Assembly (NCBI RefSeq): GCF_001014975.1
Contig: NZ_BBXA01000031.1
Location: forward strand, 62,001 to 126,000
Direction of reading: 5' to 3'
Source of the DNA: Novosphingobium sp. MD-1
GTDB lineage: Bacteria > Pseudomonadota > Alphaproteobacteria > Sphingomonadales > Sphingomonadaceae
DNA: 64,000 nucleotides
Made by a program: the position numbers and the translations under genes. Shown piece by piece: positions 36,901 through 44,986 of this stretch. Every line of letters begins with the position of its first letter. Within the stretch, counting starts at the first letter, position 1. Under the pieces are notes generated by a model, which saw only the letters and a program-made list of their open reading frames with translations, was not told the DNA's origin and searched no databases.

Positions 36901-36974
36901 CCGAACAGCAAGGCCAAGAAGGCCAGCCGATAACGGCTTGCAAGCAGATCAAACACCGGGCGCAAAGAGATCAT
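33915..36974 (-). CDS. Sensor histidine kinase with two-component-regulator beta-propeller
   Basis: A 1019-residue membrane kinase. An N-terminal hydrophobic helix anchors a large extracytoplasmic region of repeated ~45-residue units (such as AQTPDGFIWLGTATGLYRFDG, and GDLWVGYDYGGVAVYR), the Reg_prop blades. A Y_Y_Y domain (~730-790, ending FKVIAANGDGVWNEQG-like), a transmembrane helix (AL LVTALFLFVIVLV) and a HisKA_3 domain with His810 in ARELHDTLLQGLQGL follow. The ATPase domain ends the protein. ATG 36974 is chosen over 37043 because it starts the signal-anchor. This resembles polysaccharide-sensing kinases of Bacteroidetes and Gammaproteobacteria; the signal is unknown. Confidence 0.88.
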   Translation of the reverse strand: MISLRPVFDLLASRYRLAFLALLFGMMIVAPRAGQALDFTVPTTEMRHVKWSIAEGAPANVVAIAQTPDGFIWLGTATGLYRFDGVRFEHIEAQEGDPARSLQVTALLTARDGDLWVGYDYGGVAVYRHGRLQGRNEGTPRGSVVAIVQSSDGAIWVASESSNSQRLRYYKAGKWHVFNSGVDLPDEHTQDMIADRDGTIIIALSDSIHRFDPAAGRFVRLNARGGVSVGLGKDRSGNIWIIDNDSLRRLDGRGGAMRLTPGTTGYIGRRLLFDRDGRLWVTGQERGIIRLLPETLQRLERGDASRPTVQVLRDVLGPLSLAPFQDREGNVWVGSPNGLDRFSAIDVHLVSSFPTTNTGFVPIGREGTFLFGTPKGLYRIHGNPIRTEMVAPNWGIIFNICSDHEGNVLVVSSKGLMLISRHGISRTLFAPEGATPTACVSEGNGDWLISAYGTYRLHAGKVSEVADSTEALGHAMLMRNLGGSDILSYQALSALTVRRQGRISKIWQGRNIPVGFIKTVVPIPGGMLIGGEHGLARYDGARFATIDDRAHPFLANVTGILPRADGSTWLITGQGIAKVRSADLDAAFLNPAQRLTAFVYGRDQGLRARSNWYDMNDIVEDRDGLLWLATNRGLAWIDPRKLVHNSIPPPVVIRNMVADDRVIALESGADGTSQSLPPGTDRITIDYTALSFTDPAANKFRYRLVGFDQEWVDAGERRQANYGNLAPGTYRFQVIAANGDGVWNEQGAALDFYIKPYFYQTWWFRALLVTALFLFVIVLVRWRSRAAADRTRRRVEVQVEERERIARELHDTLLQGLQGLMMRFQAVAEITPSNTAARGMLERALERGDDLMIASRERVLDLRASDPGSLEGRMAALAEDRAELRISGYRRPICAPVADEILAIVGEAIANAEQHAKATHIAVELRYRVLALDIFVGDNGVGIAPAILASGGRRGHYGLQGMWERAGRIGGKLRFTANGENGTQVHLRVPARVAYQTQWDWFRKRGLRDGSSRTSGERS

Positions 36975-37074
36975 CGGCGACAATATCCCGCTCCCCTGCC
37001 AATCACCAACTCTATCTTGCAGCGAACGACATTGGGCACGCAACGAACACCGCGCGGCAGCCGGGATGCGTCGA

Positions 37075-38358
37075 TCAACGAGGTGGGCTCATCCGCACTT
37101 TGGCAGCCTGCTTTCCAAGCCCAAAGATCGCGGGATTGAGCGCCGAAGACAGCAACAGGCCGATGCCGATGCTGACGGTCAACACGAGCGCGGAGATCAG
37201 CGCGGCGGCGCTGGCCGCCAGCAAGGCGGCGGGAGCGGCAGGCCCTGCGAGCATGATATCCAGTGCGCCGATCAGCCCGCGAAAGGCATAGGAGCCCGGC
37301 ACCATCGCGACAACACTGGGAAAGGCCAGCGCCGAAGAGGGGGTGCCAAGCCGGCGCCCGACCAGCCGTGCGAGGACACCGGCAAGAGTGGCGCCAGCCA
37401 GGGTCGCGATGGCGATGTCGCTGCCCAGCATCATCAGCGCCGTGCGCAATCCATGGGCGAGAGCGCCGGTCAGCATAATCGTCGGAACCGCCCCGCGCGG
37501 TGCGCCGAACAGGATCGCGAAGCCGAAAGCGGCGATGCTGGAGAACAGCAGGTCCCATGCCAGCCCGAGATTCGGCGTGTTCAGCGTGACCGGAAGATGC
37601 ACGCCCACCGCCAGACTCGTGGCGGCCAGCCCCGCGGCTATCGCGATAACGGTGATGGCGCCATTGGCGATCCGGGCCAGCCCGATCGCGGCGTGCCCCT
37701 GCATCAGATCGCGCACGCCGTTGATCAGGGGAACTCCCGGGACCAGAATCATGCCTGCCGCAACCAGAGCGAGCGTAGGGTCCGCGCCACTCGGGCGCGA
37801 CGCGAGCACAGCGGTCATGCCACTAATGGTCGCCGTTATTCCCGCTGCGGCGGCAGGCCCGACACGTAACCGGGGTAACACGCGCCGCAGCACGGTACTG
37901 ACTGCGCCGGCAAGGAAAGCCGCGCCGACGACCGGCAAGGTGGCGCTAAAAAGGCGGGCGAGCGCCGCCGCCGTGCCTGCCACCGCCAGTATCGTCAGCC
38001 ACCCCGGATAAGCGGGCCGGGCTTTGGCGATCACGCTAAGGCGGGCAGCGGCCGCTTCGAGTTCCAGCGTGCCCGCTTCAATCGCGGTCGCGACCTCCTC
38101 CAGCGCGACGAGGCGACCGGCGTCAATCCCCATCACGCCCAACGCGTGGCCAATGCGGGTACGATAGACTTGATCGTTTCCCAACATCAGCAGCAGGCGT
38201 TCGCTGCCGAGAAACAACTCGGCTGCGAAATCCTGCCGTTCGGCAAGCGCCTCGACGCGCCGGCGGACATGCTCGCTGTCCGCTCCTGCTTCCAGCAGCA
38301 GGCGCGCGAGGAGCAACAACACGTGGGCGGCAGCATCGAGGCGGTTTGTGTCAGGCAT
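37075..38358 (-). CDS. Threonine/serine exporter family protein (ThrE-like)
   Basis: 427 residues. The N-terminal half is the ThrE-type cytoplasmic domain (LLLLARLLLEAGADSEHVRRRVEALA), followed by about ten hydrophobic segments from ~120 to the end, for example PTIMLTGALAHGLRTALMML. The C-terminal DUF3815-like part is fused in the same chain, as in Corynebacterium ThrE. Amino-acid export is inferred from the family. It lies just upstream of the propeller kinase with a 100-base gap, so it may share its regulation. Confidence 0.82.
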   Translation of the reverse strand: MPDTNRLDAAAHVLLLLARLLLEAGADSEHVRRRVEALAERQDFAAELFLGSERLLLMLGNDQVYRTRIGHALGVMGIDAGRLVALEEVATAIEAGTLELEAAAARLSVIAKARPAYPGWLTILAVAGTAAALARLFSATLPVVGAAFLAGAVSTVLRRVLPRLRVGPAAAAGITATISGMTAVLASRPSGADPTLALVAAGMILVPGVPLINGVRDLMQGHAAIGLARIANGAITVIAIAAGLAATSLAVGVHLPVTLNTPNLGLAWDLLFSSIAAFGFAILFGAPRGAVPTIMLTGALAHGLRTALMMLGSDIAIATLAGATLAGVLARLVGRRLGTPSSALAFPSVVAMVPGSYAFRGLIGALDIMLAGPAAPAALLAASAAALISALVLTVSIGIGLLLSSALNPAIFGLGKQAAKVRMSPPR

Positions 38359-38411
38359 CGCTATTCAGGCCAGCCCATATGCGGATGCGGCATACCATTG
38401 GAGCGTCTCAT

Positions 38412-39926
38412 TCAGGCGCCCGCCAAGCCGTGGCCGACCATGTCGAGCGGGCGGATGGTGTTGTCGAAAAGCGCTGCGTCCACCTTGCCGGAAGCGAGCG
38501 CGGCTGCGCGCAGCGTGGTGCCGTCGGCGATCGCCTTTTCGGCGATATGCGCGGCATTCTGGTATCCGATCACCGGCGACAGCGCGGTGACCAGCATCAC
38601 GCTGCCCTCGACGTAGGACTGGATCTTGTCGCGCAGGATTTCGGTCCCCTCGACCGAGAACTCCCGGAACCGGTCGCACCCATCGGCGAGGATGTGAATC
38701 GAGTGCAATACGTTGTTGATGATCACCGGCCGCATCGCGTTGAGCTCGAAATTCCCCTGGCTGCCGGCGAAGGCGACGGCGCTATCGTTGCCAAGAACCT
38801 GGATGGCGATCATGACCATCGCCTCGCACTGGGTAGGGTTGACCTTGCCCGGCATGATCGACGAGCCGGGCTCGTTGTCGGGCAGTTTCAATTCGCCCAA
38901 GCCGCAGCGTGGACCGGAGGCGAGCCAGCGCATGTCGTTGGCGATCTTCATCAGCGCGACAGCCAGGCCGCGCAGCCCCGCGGAGGCCCTCACCATCGCG
39001 TCAAGCGAACCCTGCGCGGTGAACTTGTTGGGCGCCGTGATGAACGGCTTTCCCGTAAGCGCGGCGATCGTCGCCGCGACCTCCTGGGAGAAGCCGGCCG
39101 GCGCGTTGAGCCCGGTGCCGACCGCTGTACCGCCCACCGCCAGTTCATAAAGCCCGGCGCGGCTTTCCTCGATCGCGGCGATGCAGGCGCGAATCTGCCC
39201 GGCCCAGCCGTGCCATTCCTGGCCGACTGTCAGCGGTACCGCGTCTTCCAGATGGGTGCGGCCGATCTTGACAATGTCGATCCAGCCATCGGCCTTGCGC
39301 TCGATCACCTCGGCCAACCGGGTAACGGCAGGCAGCAGTTCGGCGTCGATCGCGAGGACGGTCGCGATGTGCATCGCGGTGGGGAAGGTGTCGTTGGACG
39401 ACTGGCCCATATTGACGTCGTCGTTTGGCCCAACCGGATGCTGGCTGCCGAGCGTGCCGCCGAGCAACTGGATTGCCCGGTTCGACAGCACCTCGTTGAC
39501 GTTCATGTTCGACTGGGTGCCGGAACCGGTCTGCCACACGTAAAGCGGGAAATGCTCGTCGAGTTTGCCGGCGATCGCCTCGTCCGCCGCCTGTACGATC
39601 GCGTCGCGTTTCCAGTCAGGCAGGCGGCCGGCGGCTGAATTCACCAGCGCACAGGCTTTTTTTACATAGCCGTAGGCGTGGTATACGTCCTTGGGCATGC
39701 GGTCGCCGCCAATGTTGAAGTGGTGAAGAGAACGTTCCGTCTGCGCGCCCCAATAGCGATCGGCAACGACGCTGACCGTACCCATGCTGTCGAATTCCTC
39801 GCGCATACCGCTGGCGTTGATGCCAATCGCAATCGCCTGGACGGTTGGTATCTCGGTCAATGCAACGCTCCCTTCTTGGCGGCGAATTGCGTGAGTGTTC
39901 TGCGGCAGGCTCGCGATCTCCGTCAT
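38412..39926 (-). CDS. fumC: Class II fumarase
   Basis: The product converts fumarate and malate. The fumarase/aspartase signature GSSIMPGKVNPTQCE is present, along with TGSGTQSNMNVNEV, HPVGPNDDVNMGQSSND, GRTHLEDAVPLTVGQE and GGTAVGTGLNAP. The 504-residue frame is ~40 residues longer at the start than most FumC. Three starts are possible: ATG 39926 with AAGGGCGG before it, a TTG at 39860 with a strong AAGGGAG, and ATG 39806, which best matches the family length. Confidence 0.9.
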   Translation of the reverse strand: MTEIASLPQNTHAIRRQEGSVALTEIPTVQAIAIGINASGMREEFDSMGTVSVVADRYWGAQTERSLHHFNIGGDRMPKDVYHAYGYVKKACALVNSAAGRLPDWKRDAIVQAADEAIAGKLDEHFPLYVWQTGSGTQSNMNVNEVLSNRAIQLLGGTLGSQHPVGPNDDVNMGQSSNDTFPTAMHIATVLAIDAELLPAVTRLAEVIERKADGWIDIVKIGRTHLEDAVPLTVGQEWHGWAGQIRACIAAIEESRAGLYELAVGGTAVGTGLNAPAGFSQEVAATIAALTGKPFITAPNKFTAQGSLDAMVRASAGLRGLAVALMKIANDMRWLASGPRCGLGELKLPDNEPGSSIMPGKVNPTQCEAMVMIAIQVLGNDSAVAFAGSQGNFELNAMRPVIINNVLHSIHILADGCDRFREFSVEGTEILRDKIQSYVEGSVMLVTALSPVIGYQNAAHIAEKAIADGTTLRAAALASGKVDAALFDNTIRPLDMVGHGLAGA

Positions 39927-40274
39927 GGGATCCGCCCTTGAGCCCAGACTGCCCGCAAAACGATCGAGCCGCCAAGCTACCGGCGTCGCCCCCGATCCAT
40001 CTTGTCGAATTGCGCTGATTTTTGGACGGGTAGTCCTCGCTGCAAAGCCCGTCCGCGTGGTCTTGGGACTTGTTGCAAAGGCGTGATCAGCCGATCACAC
40101 TCGGCAACTAATGGATAAATGATCCCATTGGCATCCATCCTGTGCAAGCCTGACGGCCGGAAGTGCGGCTATCCATCGGATCGCTTCGCCGCTGAATAAT
40201 CGAGTTTTCGCAGGCGCTTGCCGAATACCCTGAGGCTGGCGCATCAATCCCGGTAGGTTACGGAGAATACCGTC
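39927..40274. promoter_or_regulatory. Divergent promoter region of fumC and poxB
   Basis: 348 bases without a credible gene. The clearest element is the inverted repeat GTGATC-AGCC-GATCAC at 40083-40098, about 177 bases upstream of the poxB ATG and ~157 from the fumC ATG, of operator size. No unambiguous -35/-10 pair was found. Confidence 0.4.
40083..40098. promoter_or_regulatory. Palindromic operator-like site
   Basis: GTGATC (40083-40088) and GATCAC (40093-40098) with a 4-base AGCC centre form a perfect 6-bp inverted repeat between divergent metabolic genes. The binding protein is unknown. Confidence 0.35.
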
Positions 40275-41999
40275 ATGTCCAAACAGACGATCGCAGATCT
40301 GGTCGCGGCCACGCTCGCCGACGCCGGCGTCGAGAGAATTTGGGGGGTCACGGGAGACAGCCTCAACGGATTGAACGAAAGCCTTCGACGGCTGGGCACG
40401 ATTCAATGGATGATGACGCGCCACGAGGAGGTGGCCGCCTTCGCCGCAGGCGCCGAAGCCGGCCTTACCGGCAAGCTGGGCGTTTGTGCAGGGTCGTGCG
40501 GGCCGGGCAATCTCCACCTCATCAACGGGCTGTTCGACTGCCATCGCAACCATGTGCCCGTGCTGGCGATCGCGGCGCATATCCCGTCGTCGGAGATAGG
40601 CCTGGGCTATTTTCAGGAAACGCATCCGCAAGAGCTGTTCCGAGAGTGCAGCCACTTCGTGGAGCTCGTCAGCAACCCCAAGCAAATGCCGGAGGTGCTT
40701 CACCGCGCCATGCGGGCCGCGATCGGAAAGCAAGGCGTCGCTGTCGTGGTGATCCCGGGCGACGTCGCGCTCGCGGAGGCACCCGCCGGGGCCGCGACCG
40801 TCTTCCCGGCGCTACGGCCCCCACGGTTGCTTCCGCATCCGTCGGATATCGACCAGCTCGTCGCGCTGCTCGACGAATCGCGAGCAACCGCGCTGCTGTG
40901 CGGCAGCGGCTGCGCCGGTGCTCATGACGAAGTCGTCGCGCTGGCAGACAGGCTCGGTGCCCCGGTCGTTCATGCGCTGCGCGGCAAGGAGCATGTCGAA
41001 TGGGACAACCCTTTCGATGTCGGCATGACCGGTCTGATCGGTTTTTCGTCGGGCTATCACGTCATGGAAAACTGCGACACGCTGCTCATGCTCGGCACCG
41101 ATTTTCCCTACCGCAACTTCTATCCCGAAAGCGCCAGGATCATCCAGATCGATCGGGACCCCTCGCAACTGGGCAAGCGGGCTCCCCTTGCCTTGGGGAT
41201 CGTAGGCGATGTCGGTGAAACGGTCCGCCAGTTGTTGCCGCGGTTGGAGCGTCGTGAAGATAGAACGTTCCTGACCCGGTCGCTGGAACACTATGCCAGC
41301 GCTCGCAAGGGGCTCGATAGCCTCGCCACCCCTGACAAGCCCGGCCGTCCGGTCCACCCGCAATACATCGCCAAGCTGGTCAGCGATCTCGCGGCCGACG
41401 ATGCGATCATCACGGCCGACGTCGGGACGCCCACCGTATGGGCCGCGCGGTATCTCAAGATGACGGGGAAGCGGCGCCTGCTCTTTTCGGGCAATCACGG
41501 CTCGATGGCCAACGCCCTGCCCCAGGCGATGGGGGCGCAGGCCGCCTTCCCCGATCGGCAGGTCATTTCTCTCTCGGGAGACGGCGGGTTCGCCATGTCG
41601 ATGGGCGATTTTCTGAGCCTCGCGCAACTCGGTCTGCCCGTGAAGGTCATCGTGTTCGACAACAGCCTGCTGGGCTTTGTCGCGATGGAACAAAAAGCGG
41701 GCGGATTCCTTGACGTGAACGTACAGCTGCACAACCCGGACTTTGCCGCGATCGCCGAGGCGTGCGGTGTCCTGGGCCTGCGCGTCGAGGATTCCGACGC
41801 GCTCGAGCCCGCCCTGCGCCGTGCCCTGGCGCACCCCGGGCCGGCTTTGGTCGATGTGCGAACCGCTCCCCAGGAACTGGCGATGCCGCCCGCGATAAAA
41901 CTCGAGCAGGCAAAGGGCTTCAGCCTTTATATGCTCAAAGCGATCATCAGCGGTCGCGGCGACGAGATCATCGAGCTTGCCCGGACCAATCTGCGCTAG
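40275..41999 (+). CDS. poxB: Pyruvate dehydrogenase (quinone), PoxB
   Basis: 574 residues of the thiamine-diphosphate family. It begins [34 protein letters not shown]; the ThDP domain has [15 protein letters not shown] with the Mg-binding GDGG...N motif ([12 protein letters not shown]). The C-terminal [18 protein letters not shown] is the PoxB membrane-lipid binding helix, so the enzyme oxidises pyruvate to acetate and CO2 at the membrane and reduces quinone. It ends 20 bases before the remnant region. Confidence 0.93.
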   Translation: MSKQTIADLVAATLADAGVERIWGVTGDSLNGLNESLRRLGTIQWMMTRHEEVAAFAAGAEAGLTGKLGVCAGSCGPGNLHLINGLFDCHRNHVPVLAIAAHIPSSEIGLGYFQETHPQELFRECSHFVELVSNPKQMPEVLHRAMRAAIGKQGVAVVVIPGDVALAEAPAGAATVFPALRPPRLLPHPSDIDQLVALLDESRATALLCGSGCAGAHDEVVALADRLGAPVVHALRGKEHVEWDNPFDVGMTGLIGFSSGYHVMENCDTLLMLGTDFPYRNFYPESARIIQIDRDPSQLGKRAPLALGIVGDVGETVRQLLPRLERREDRTFLTRSLEHYASARKGLDSLATPDKPGRPVHPQYIAKLVSDLAADDAIITADVGTPTVWAARYLKMTGKRRLLFSGNHGSMANALPQAMGAQAAFPDRQVISLSGDGGFAMSMGDFLSLAQLGLPVKVIVFDNSLLGFVAMEQKAGGFLDVNVQLHNPDFAAIAEACGVLGLRVEDSDALEPALRRALAHPGPALVDVRTAPQELAMPPAIKLEQAKGFSLYMLKAIISGRGDEIIELARTNLR

Positions 42000-42019
42000 T
42001 CGATGACAGGGCGACAGTA

Positions 42020-42240
42020 TCAGGAGTCCGTTTCAGCCCCGAATCCCGCAGCGAGGATTTCCGCCCGGCAAGGCCCGAAGCCGATCGGCACGAAGCCATC
42101 GGCCCGGGCCTTGCCGCCGAAGGCGATCTCGTCGCCGTCGATCAGGAACGAACGCTCCTCGCCGCCCAGCAGCGTGATCGGCGCTTTGCCGCCACGCGTG
42201 ATTTCCATGAGGCTGCCGAGGCCCGATGCTGCCGGCGATC
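42020..42240 (-). pseudogene. Fumarylacetoacetase fragment, 5' truncated
   Basis: The frame reads ...SGLGSLMEITRGGKAPITLLGG, then RSFLIDGDEIAFGGKARADGFVPIGFGPCRAEILAA and a stop at 42020. This is the C-terminal ~65 residues of fumarylacetoacetase (GSLLELTWGGKEP-like and IGFGECRGRVLP-like motifs). Upstream of ~42240 no FAH-like sequence continues; instead there is a GlcG-like remnant on the other strand. It lacks the catalytic core and any start signal, and is a remnant. Confidence 0.7.
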
Positions 42241-42369
42241 GGGTCGCTGCCCATCAGGATCGATGGCCGGGTCATCGGCGCTATCGGTGCGAGCGGTGCG
42301 CCGTCCGCGGTGGATGTGGCGGTGATCACTGCGGTTATCGAAGCCGTGGTCAGCCCCATCGGCAGCTGA
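42226..42369 (+). pseudogene. GlcG/HbpS-like (DUF336) fragment, 5' truncated
   Basis: The frame reads MLPAIGSLPIRIDGRVIGAIGASGAPSAVD, then VAVITAVIEAVVSPIGS and TGA at 42367. PI-x-x-DG-x-VIGAIG-x-SGA is the C-terminal signature of the GlcG/HbpS family. Only the last ~45 residues remain of the usual ~140. The stop is 12 bases before the next FAH-family ATG, suggesting that the two were once an operon. Confidence 0.7.
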
Positions 42370-42381
42370 GGACGACCGAAT

Positions 42382-43473
42382 ATGCGTCTCCTCGCTTACC
42401 AGGACAGCACGGGTCGCGCGCTCGGCGTGTCGACCGACGGGCTCAGCTTCCACCCGATCGCGGCGCTGGCGCCCGATCTGCCGACCGACATCGAAGCATT
42501 GCTTGGTCTCGACGGCGCGCTTGATCGGCTGGCCCGACTGCTCGCGGCAGCCGGTCCTGGCCGCCCGTTGAAGGACGTCACGCTCCTTCCTTTTCTCGGT
42601 CGCTCCAATGCTTTCTGGGCGCTCGCACTCAACTTCAAGACGCATATCGCCGAAACGGGTCTCACCACGTCGCTCGACTATCCGCATCTCTTCCTGCGCA
42701 CGGCTGCCTCCTATGTCGGAAGTGGCGAGCCGATCCTCGCCCAGCCGGAAAACATCGCGAAAGCCTTCGACTACGAGGGCGAACTGGGGGTCGTGATCGG
42801 CAAGGCCGGCCGGCATATTCCGGTCGAACGCGCGCTCGAACATGTAGCCGGTTATACGATCGTCAACGAAGGGTCGGTCCGCGAATACCAGATGCACAAC
42901 CGCCAGTTCGGTCTGGGCAAGAATTTCGAGGCATCGGGCAGCTATGGCCCGTGGATGGTGACACCCGACGAGTTCGGCGATCCGACCCGGCACCCCCTCG
43001 AGACACGCCTGAACGGCGTGGTTCGCCAGCGTTTCGGTCTGGATGACCTGCTGGTCGGCGTTGCCGAGACAGTTGCCTATCTCTCGCAAGGCTATCGCCT
43101 GCGCCCCGGCGACATGATCGCCATGGGCACGCCCGGCGCGCTGCCGCCGTCCGAGGATGATGCGGAAGGACGCGATCTCTCGCGCCAATATGGTCCCTTC
43201 CCAACGCCGGGGCTGGTCCACATGCGGCCGGGCGTCAACTCTCACCCCGCTACCGGCACCTCTTCCGGTGGCAACGGCGCCCTGCCCCGGATCACGTCGG
43301 CGATCTTTTCCGCGATCATGATCGTGGGGGCGTTGGTGTTGCCGCCGATCAGGGTGGGCATGACCGAGGCGTCGACCACGCGCAGGCCTTCGAGGCCGAT
43401 GACCTTCAGGTCCTTGTCCACCACGGCGAGCGGATCGGTGGGCAGGCCCATGCGGCAGGTGCCCACGGGGTGA
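42382..43473 (+). CDS. FAH-family hydrolase with abnormal C-terminus
   Basis: Residues 1-284 are a FAH-superfamily enzyme: ALALNFKTHIAE, the metal ligands of FDYEGELGVVIG (Glu132, Glu134), NEGSVREYQ, GPWMVTPDEF and MIAMGTPGALPP, ending GLVHMRPG. From Val285 (43234) the frame no longer looks like the family and runs as the antisense of the GMC gene to a stop at 43473. The usual last ~20 residues (a beta-strand region) are missing. GAGGA lies 9 bases before the ATG. It may be inactive or misfolded; the N-terminal enzyme core is otherwise complete. Confidence 0.72.
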   Translation: MRLLAYQDSTGRALGVSTDGLSFHPIAALAPDLPTDIEALLGLDGALDRLARLLAAAGPGRPLKDVTLLPFLGRSNAFWALALNFKTHIAETGLTTSLDYPHLFLRTAASYVGSGEPILAQPENIAKAFDYEGELGVVIGKAGRHIPVERALEHVAGYTIVNEGSVREYQMHNRQFGLGKNFEASGSYGPWMVTPDEFGDPTRHPLETRLNGVVRQRFGLDDLLVGVAETVAYLSQGYRLRPGDMIAMGTPGALPPSEDDAEGRDLSRQYGPFPTPGLVHMRPGVNSHPATGTSSGGNGALPRITSAIFSAIMIVGALVLPPIRVGMTEASTTRRPSRPMTFRSLSTTASGSVGRPMRQVPTG

Positions 43474-44891
43474 TAGATCGTCTCGCCCTTGGCGCGGATG
43501 AAGGCGTCGATCTCCTCGTCGGTCTGCACCTGCTCGCCCGGCGCGAACTCCGCGCCCCGGAACGCATCGAGCGCGGGCTGGGCGACCACCGCGCGAGCCA
43601 TGCGGACGCCTTCGCGCACCGCGCGGCGGTCTTCCTCGGTCGAGAGGAAGTTGGCGAGGATCGCGGGATCGTCATAGGGGTCGGCCGAGGATAGCGAGAC
43701 GGTGCCCCGGCTTTCCGGCCGCAACTGGCAGACGTGCATGGTAAAGCCATCCTGCTTCACCGCGACCTTGGCATGGTCCTGCATGATCGCGAGCACGAAG
43801 TGGAACTGCAGGTCCGGCCGATCGAGGTCCGGGCGGGATTTGAGGAAAGCGCCCGCCTCCAGCCCGTTCTGCCGCCCCGGCCCCTTGCCGGTGAGCAGGT
43901 ATTGCAGCCCGACCTTGAGCTGCTTCAGGCCCTTCGTGTCGTTGTAGAGCGTGATCGGCTGCGGGCACGTCCAGTTGAGCGTGACGTCAAGGTGATCCTG
44001 GAGGTTGCCGCCCACACCCTTGCGCGCATGAACCGGGCGGATGCCGTGGCGGGCCAGCGCATCGGGATCGCCGATGCCCGAAAGGTTGAGGATCTGCGGC
44101 GACTGGAACGCCCCGGCGCAGAGCAGCACCTCGCGCGCGGCGTGCGCGGTTTGCACCGGCTTGCCTTTGCCCAGGCTGTATTCCACTCCCGTCGTCCGGC
44201 CGTTCTCGATGACGATGCGGTGGGTGCGCGCGCCGGTCACCACCGTCAGGTTGGGGCGCTGGCCGACGATCGGCTGAAGATAGCCGCGCGCCGCGCTCCA
44301 GCGCTGGCCATCGCGGATCGTCAATTGATACCGGCCGAAGCCTTCCTGATCGAAGCCGTTGAAATCCGGAGTGATCTTGTGCCCGGCCTCACCCCCGGCG
44401 CGGATCACGCCGGCATAGAGCGGATGGTCGGACCGTTCGCCCCAGCTGACCGAAAGCGGCCCGCCTTCGCCATGATACGTCGATGCGCCATCCTCGAAGT
44501 TTTCGGCGCGTTTGAAGTAGGGCAGCGTTTCGGCATAGGACCAGCCGTCCAGCCCAAGCTGCCGCCAGTGATCGTAATCGCGCGCGTGGCCGCGAATATA
44601 GACCATGCCGTTGATCGCGGACGAACCGCCCAGCCCCTTGCCGCGCGGATGCCACAGGCGCCGGCCGTCCATGAATGGTTCCGGCTCGCTCCAGAAGCCC
44701 CAGTTGAACTTGCTCTTCTGCTTGATCAGCGTGCCCACGCCGGCCGGCATCCGTACCAGCACCGAGGTATTGCGCCCGCCCGCTTCGAGCACCAGCACCC
44801 GGACGCCGGGATCTTCGCTGAGCCGCGCGGCCAGAACCGATCCCGCGCTGCCCGCGCCGATGATTATGTAATCGTATTCGCCCGAAGCCAT
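43242..44891 (-). CDS. GMC family oxidoreductase (choline dehydrogenase-like)
   Basis: A 549-residue FAD enzyme. It has the Rossmann start YIIIGAGSAGSVLAARLSED, GMC signature 1 (RGKGLGGSSAINGMVYIRGH) and signature 2 (GAFQSPQILNLSGIGD). The active-site His-Asn pair appears as HPVGTCRMG with GGNTNAPTIMIAEK. It oxidises an alcohol or polyol; substrate unknown. It is convergent with the FAH-family gene, whose frame overruns its 3' end. Confidence 0.92.
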   Translation of the reverse strand: MASGEYDYIIIGAGSAGSVLAARLSEDPGVRVLVLEAGGRNTSVLVRMPAGVGTLIKQKSKFNWGFWSEPEPFMDGRRLWHPRGKGLGGSSAINGMVYIRGHARDYDHWRQLGLDGWSYAETLPYFKRAENFEDGASTYHGEGGPLSVSWGERSDHPLYAGVIRAGGEAGHKITPDFNGFDQEGFGRYQLTIRDGQRWSAARGYLQPIVGQRPNLTVVTGARTHRIVIENGRTTGVEYSLGKGKPVQTAHAAREVLLCAGAFQSPQILNLSGIGDPDALARHGIRPVHARKGVGGNLQDHLDVTLNWTCPQPITLYNDTKGLKQLKVGLQYLLTGKGPGRQNGLEAGAFLKSRPDLDRPDLQFHFVLAIMQDHAKVAVKQDGFTMHVCQLRPESRGTVSLSSADPYDDPAILANFLSTEEDRRAVREGVRMARAVVAQPALDAFRGAEFAPGEQVQTDEEIDAFIRAKGETIYHPVGTCRMGLPTDPLAVVDKDLKVIGLEGLRVVDASVMPTLIGGNTNAPTIMIAEKIADVIRGRAPLPPEEVPVAG

Positions 44892-44986
44892 GGCACGCCC
44901 ATCCCGATACCGTTCTTATTGACATGCTTGTCATCAAGAACGCGCCTGAGCGCAAGCGCATTTAGGCGATCGGTTAAATTACCGTT

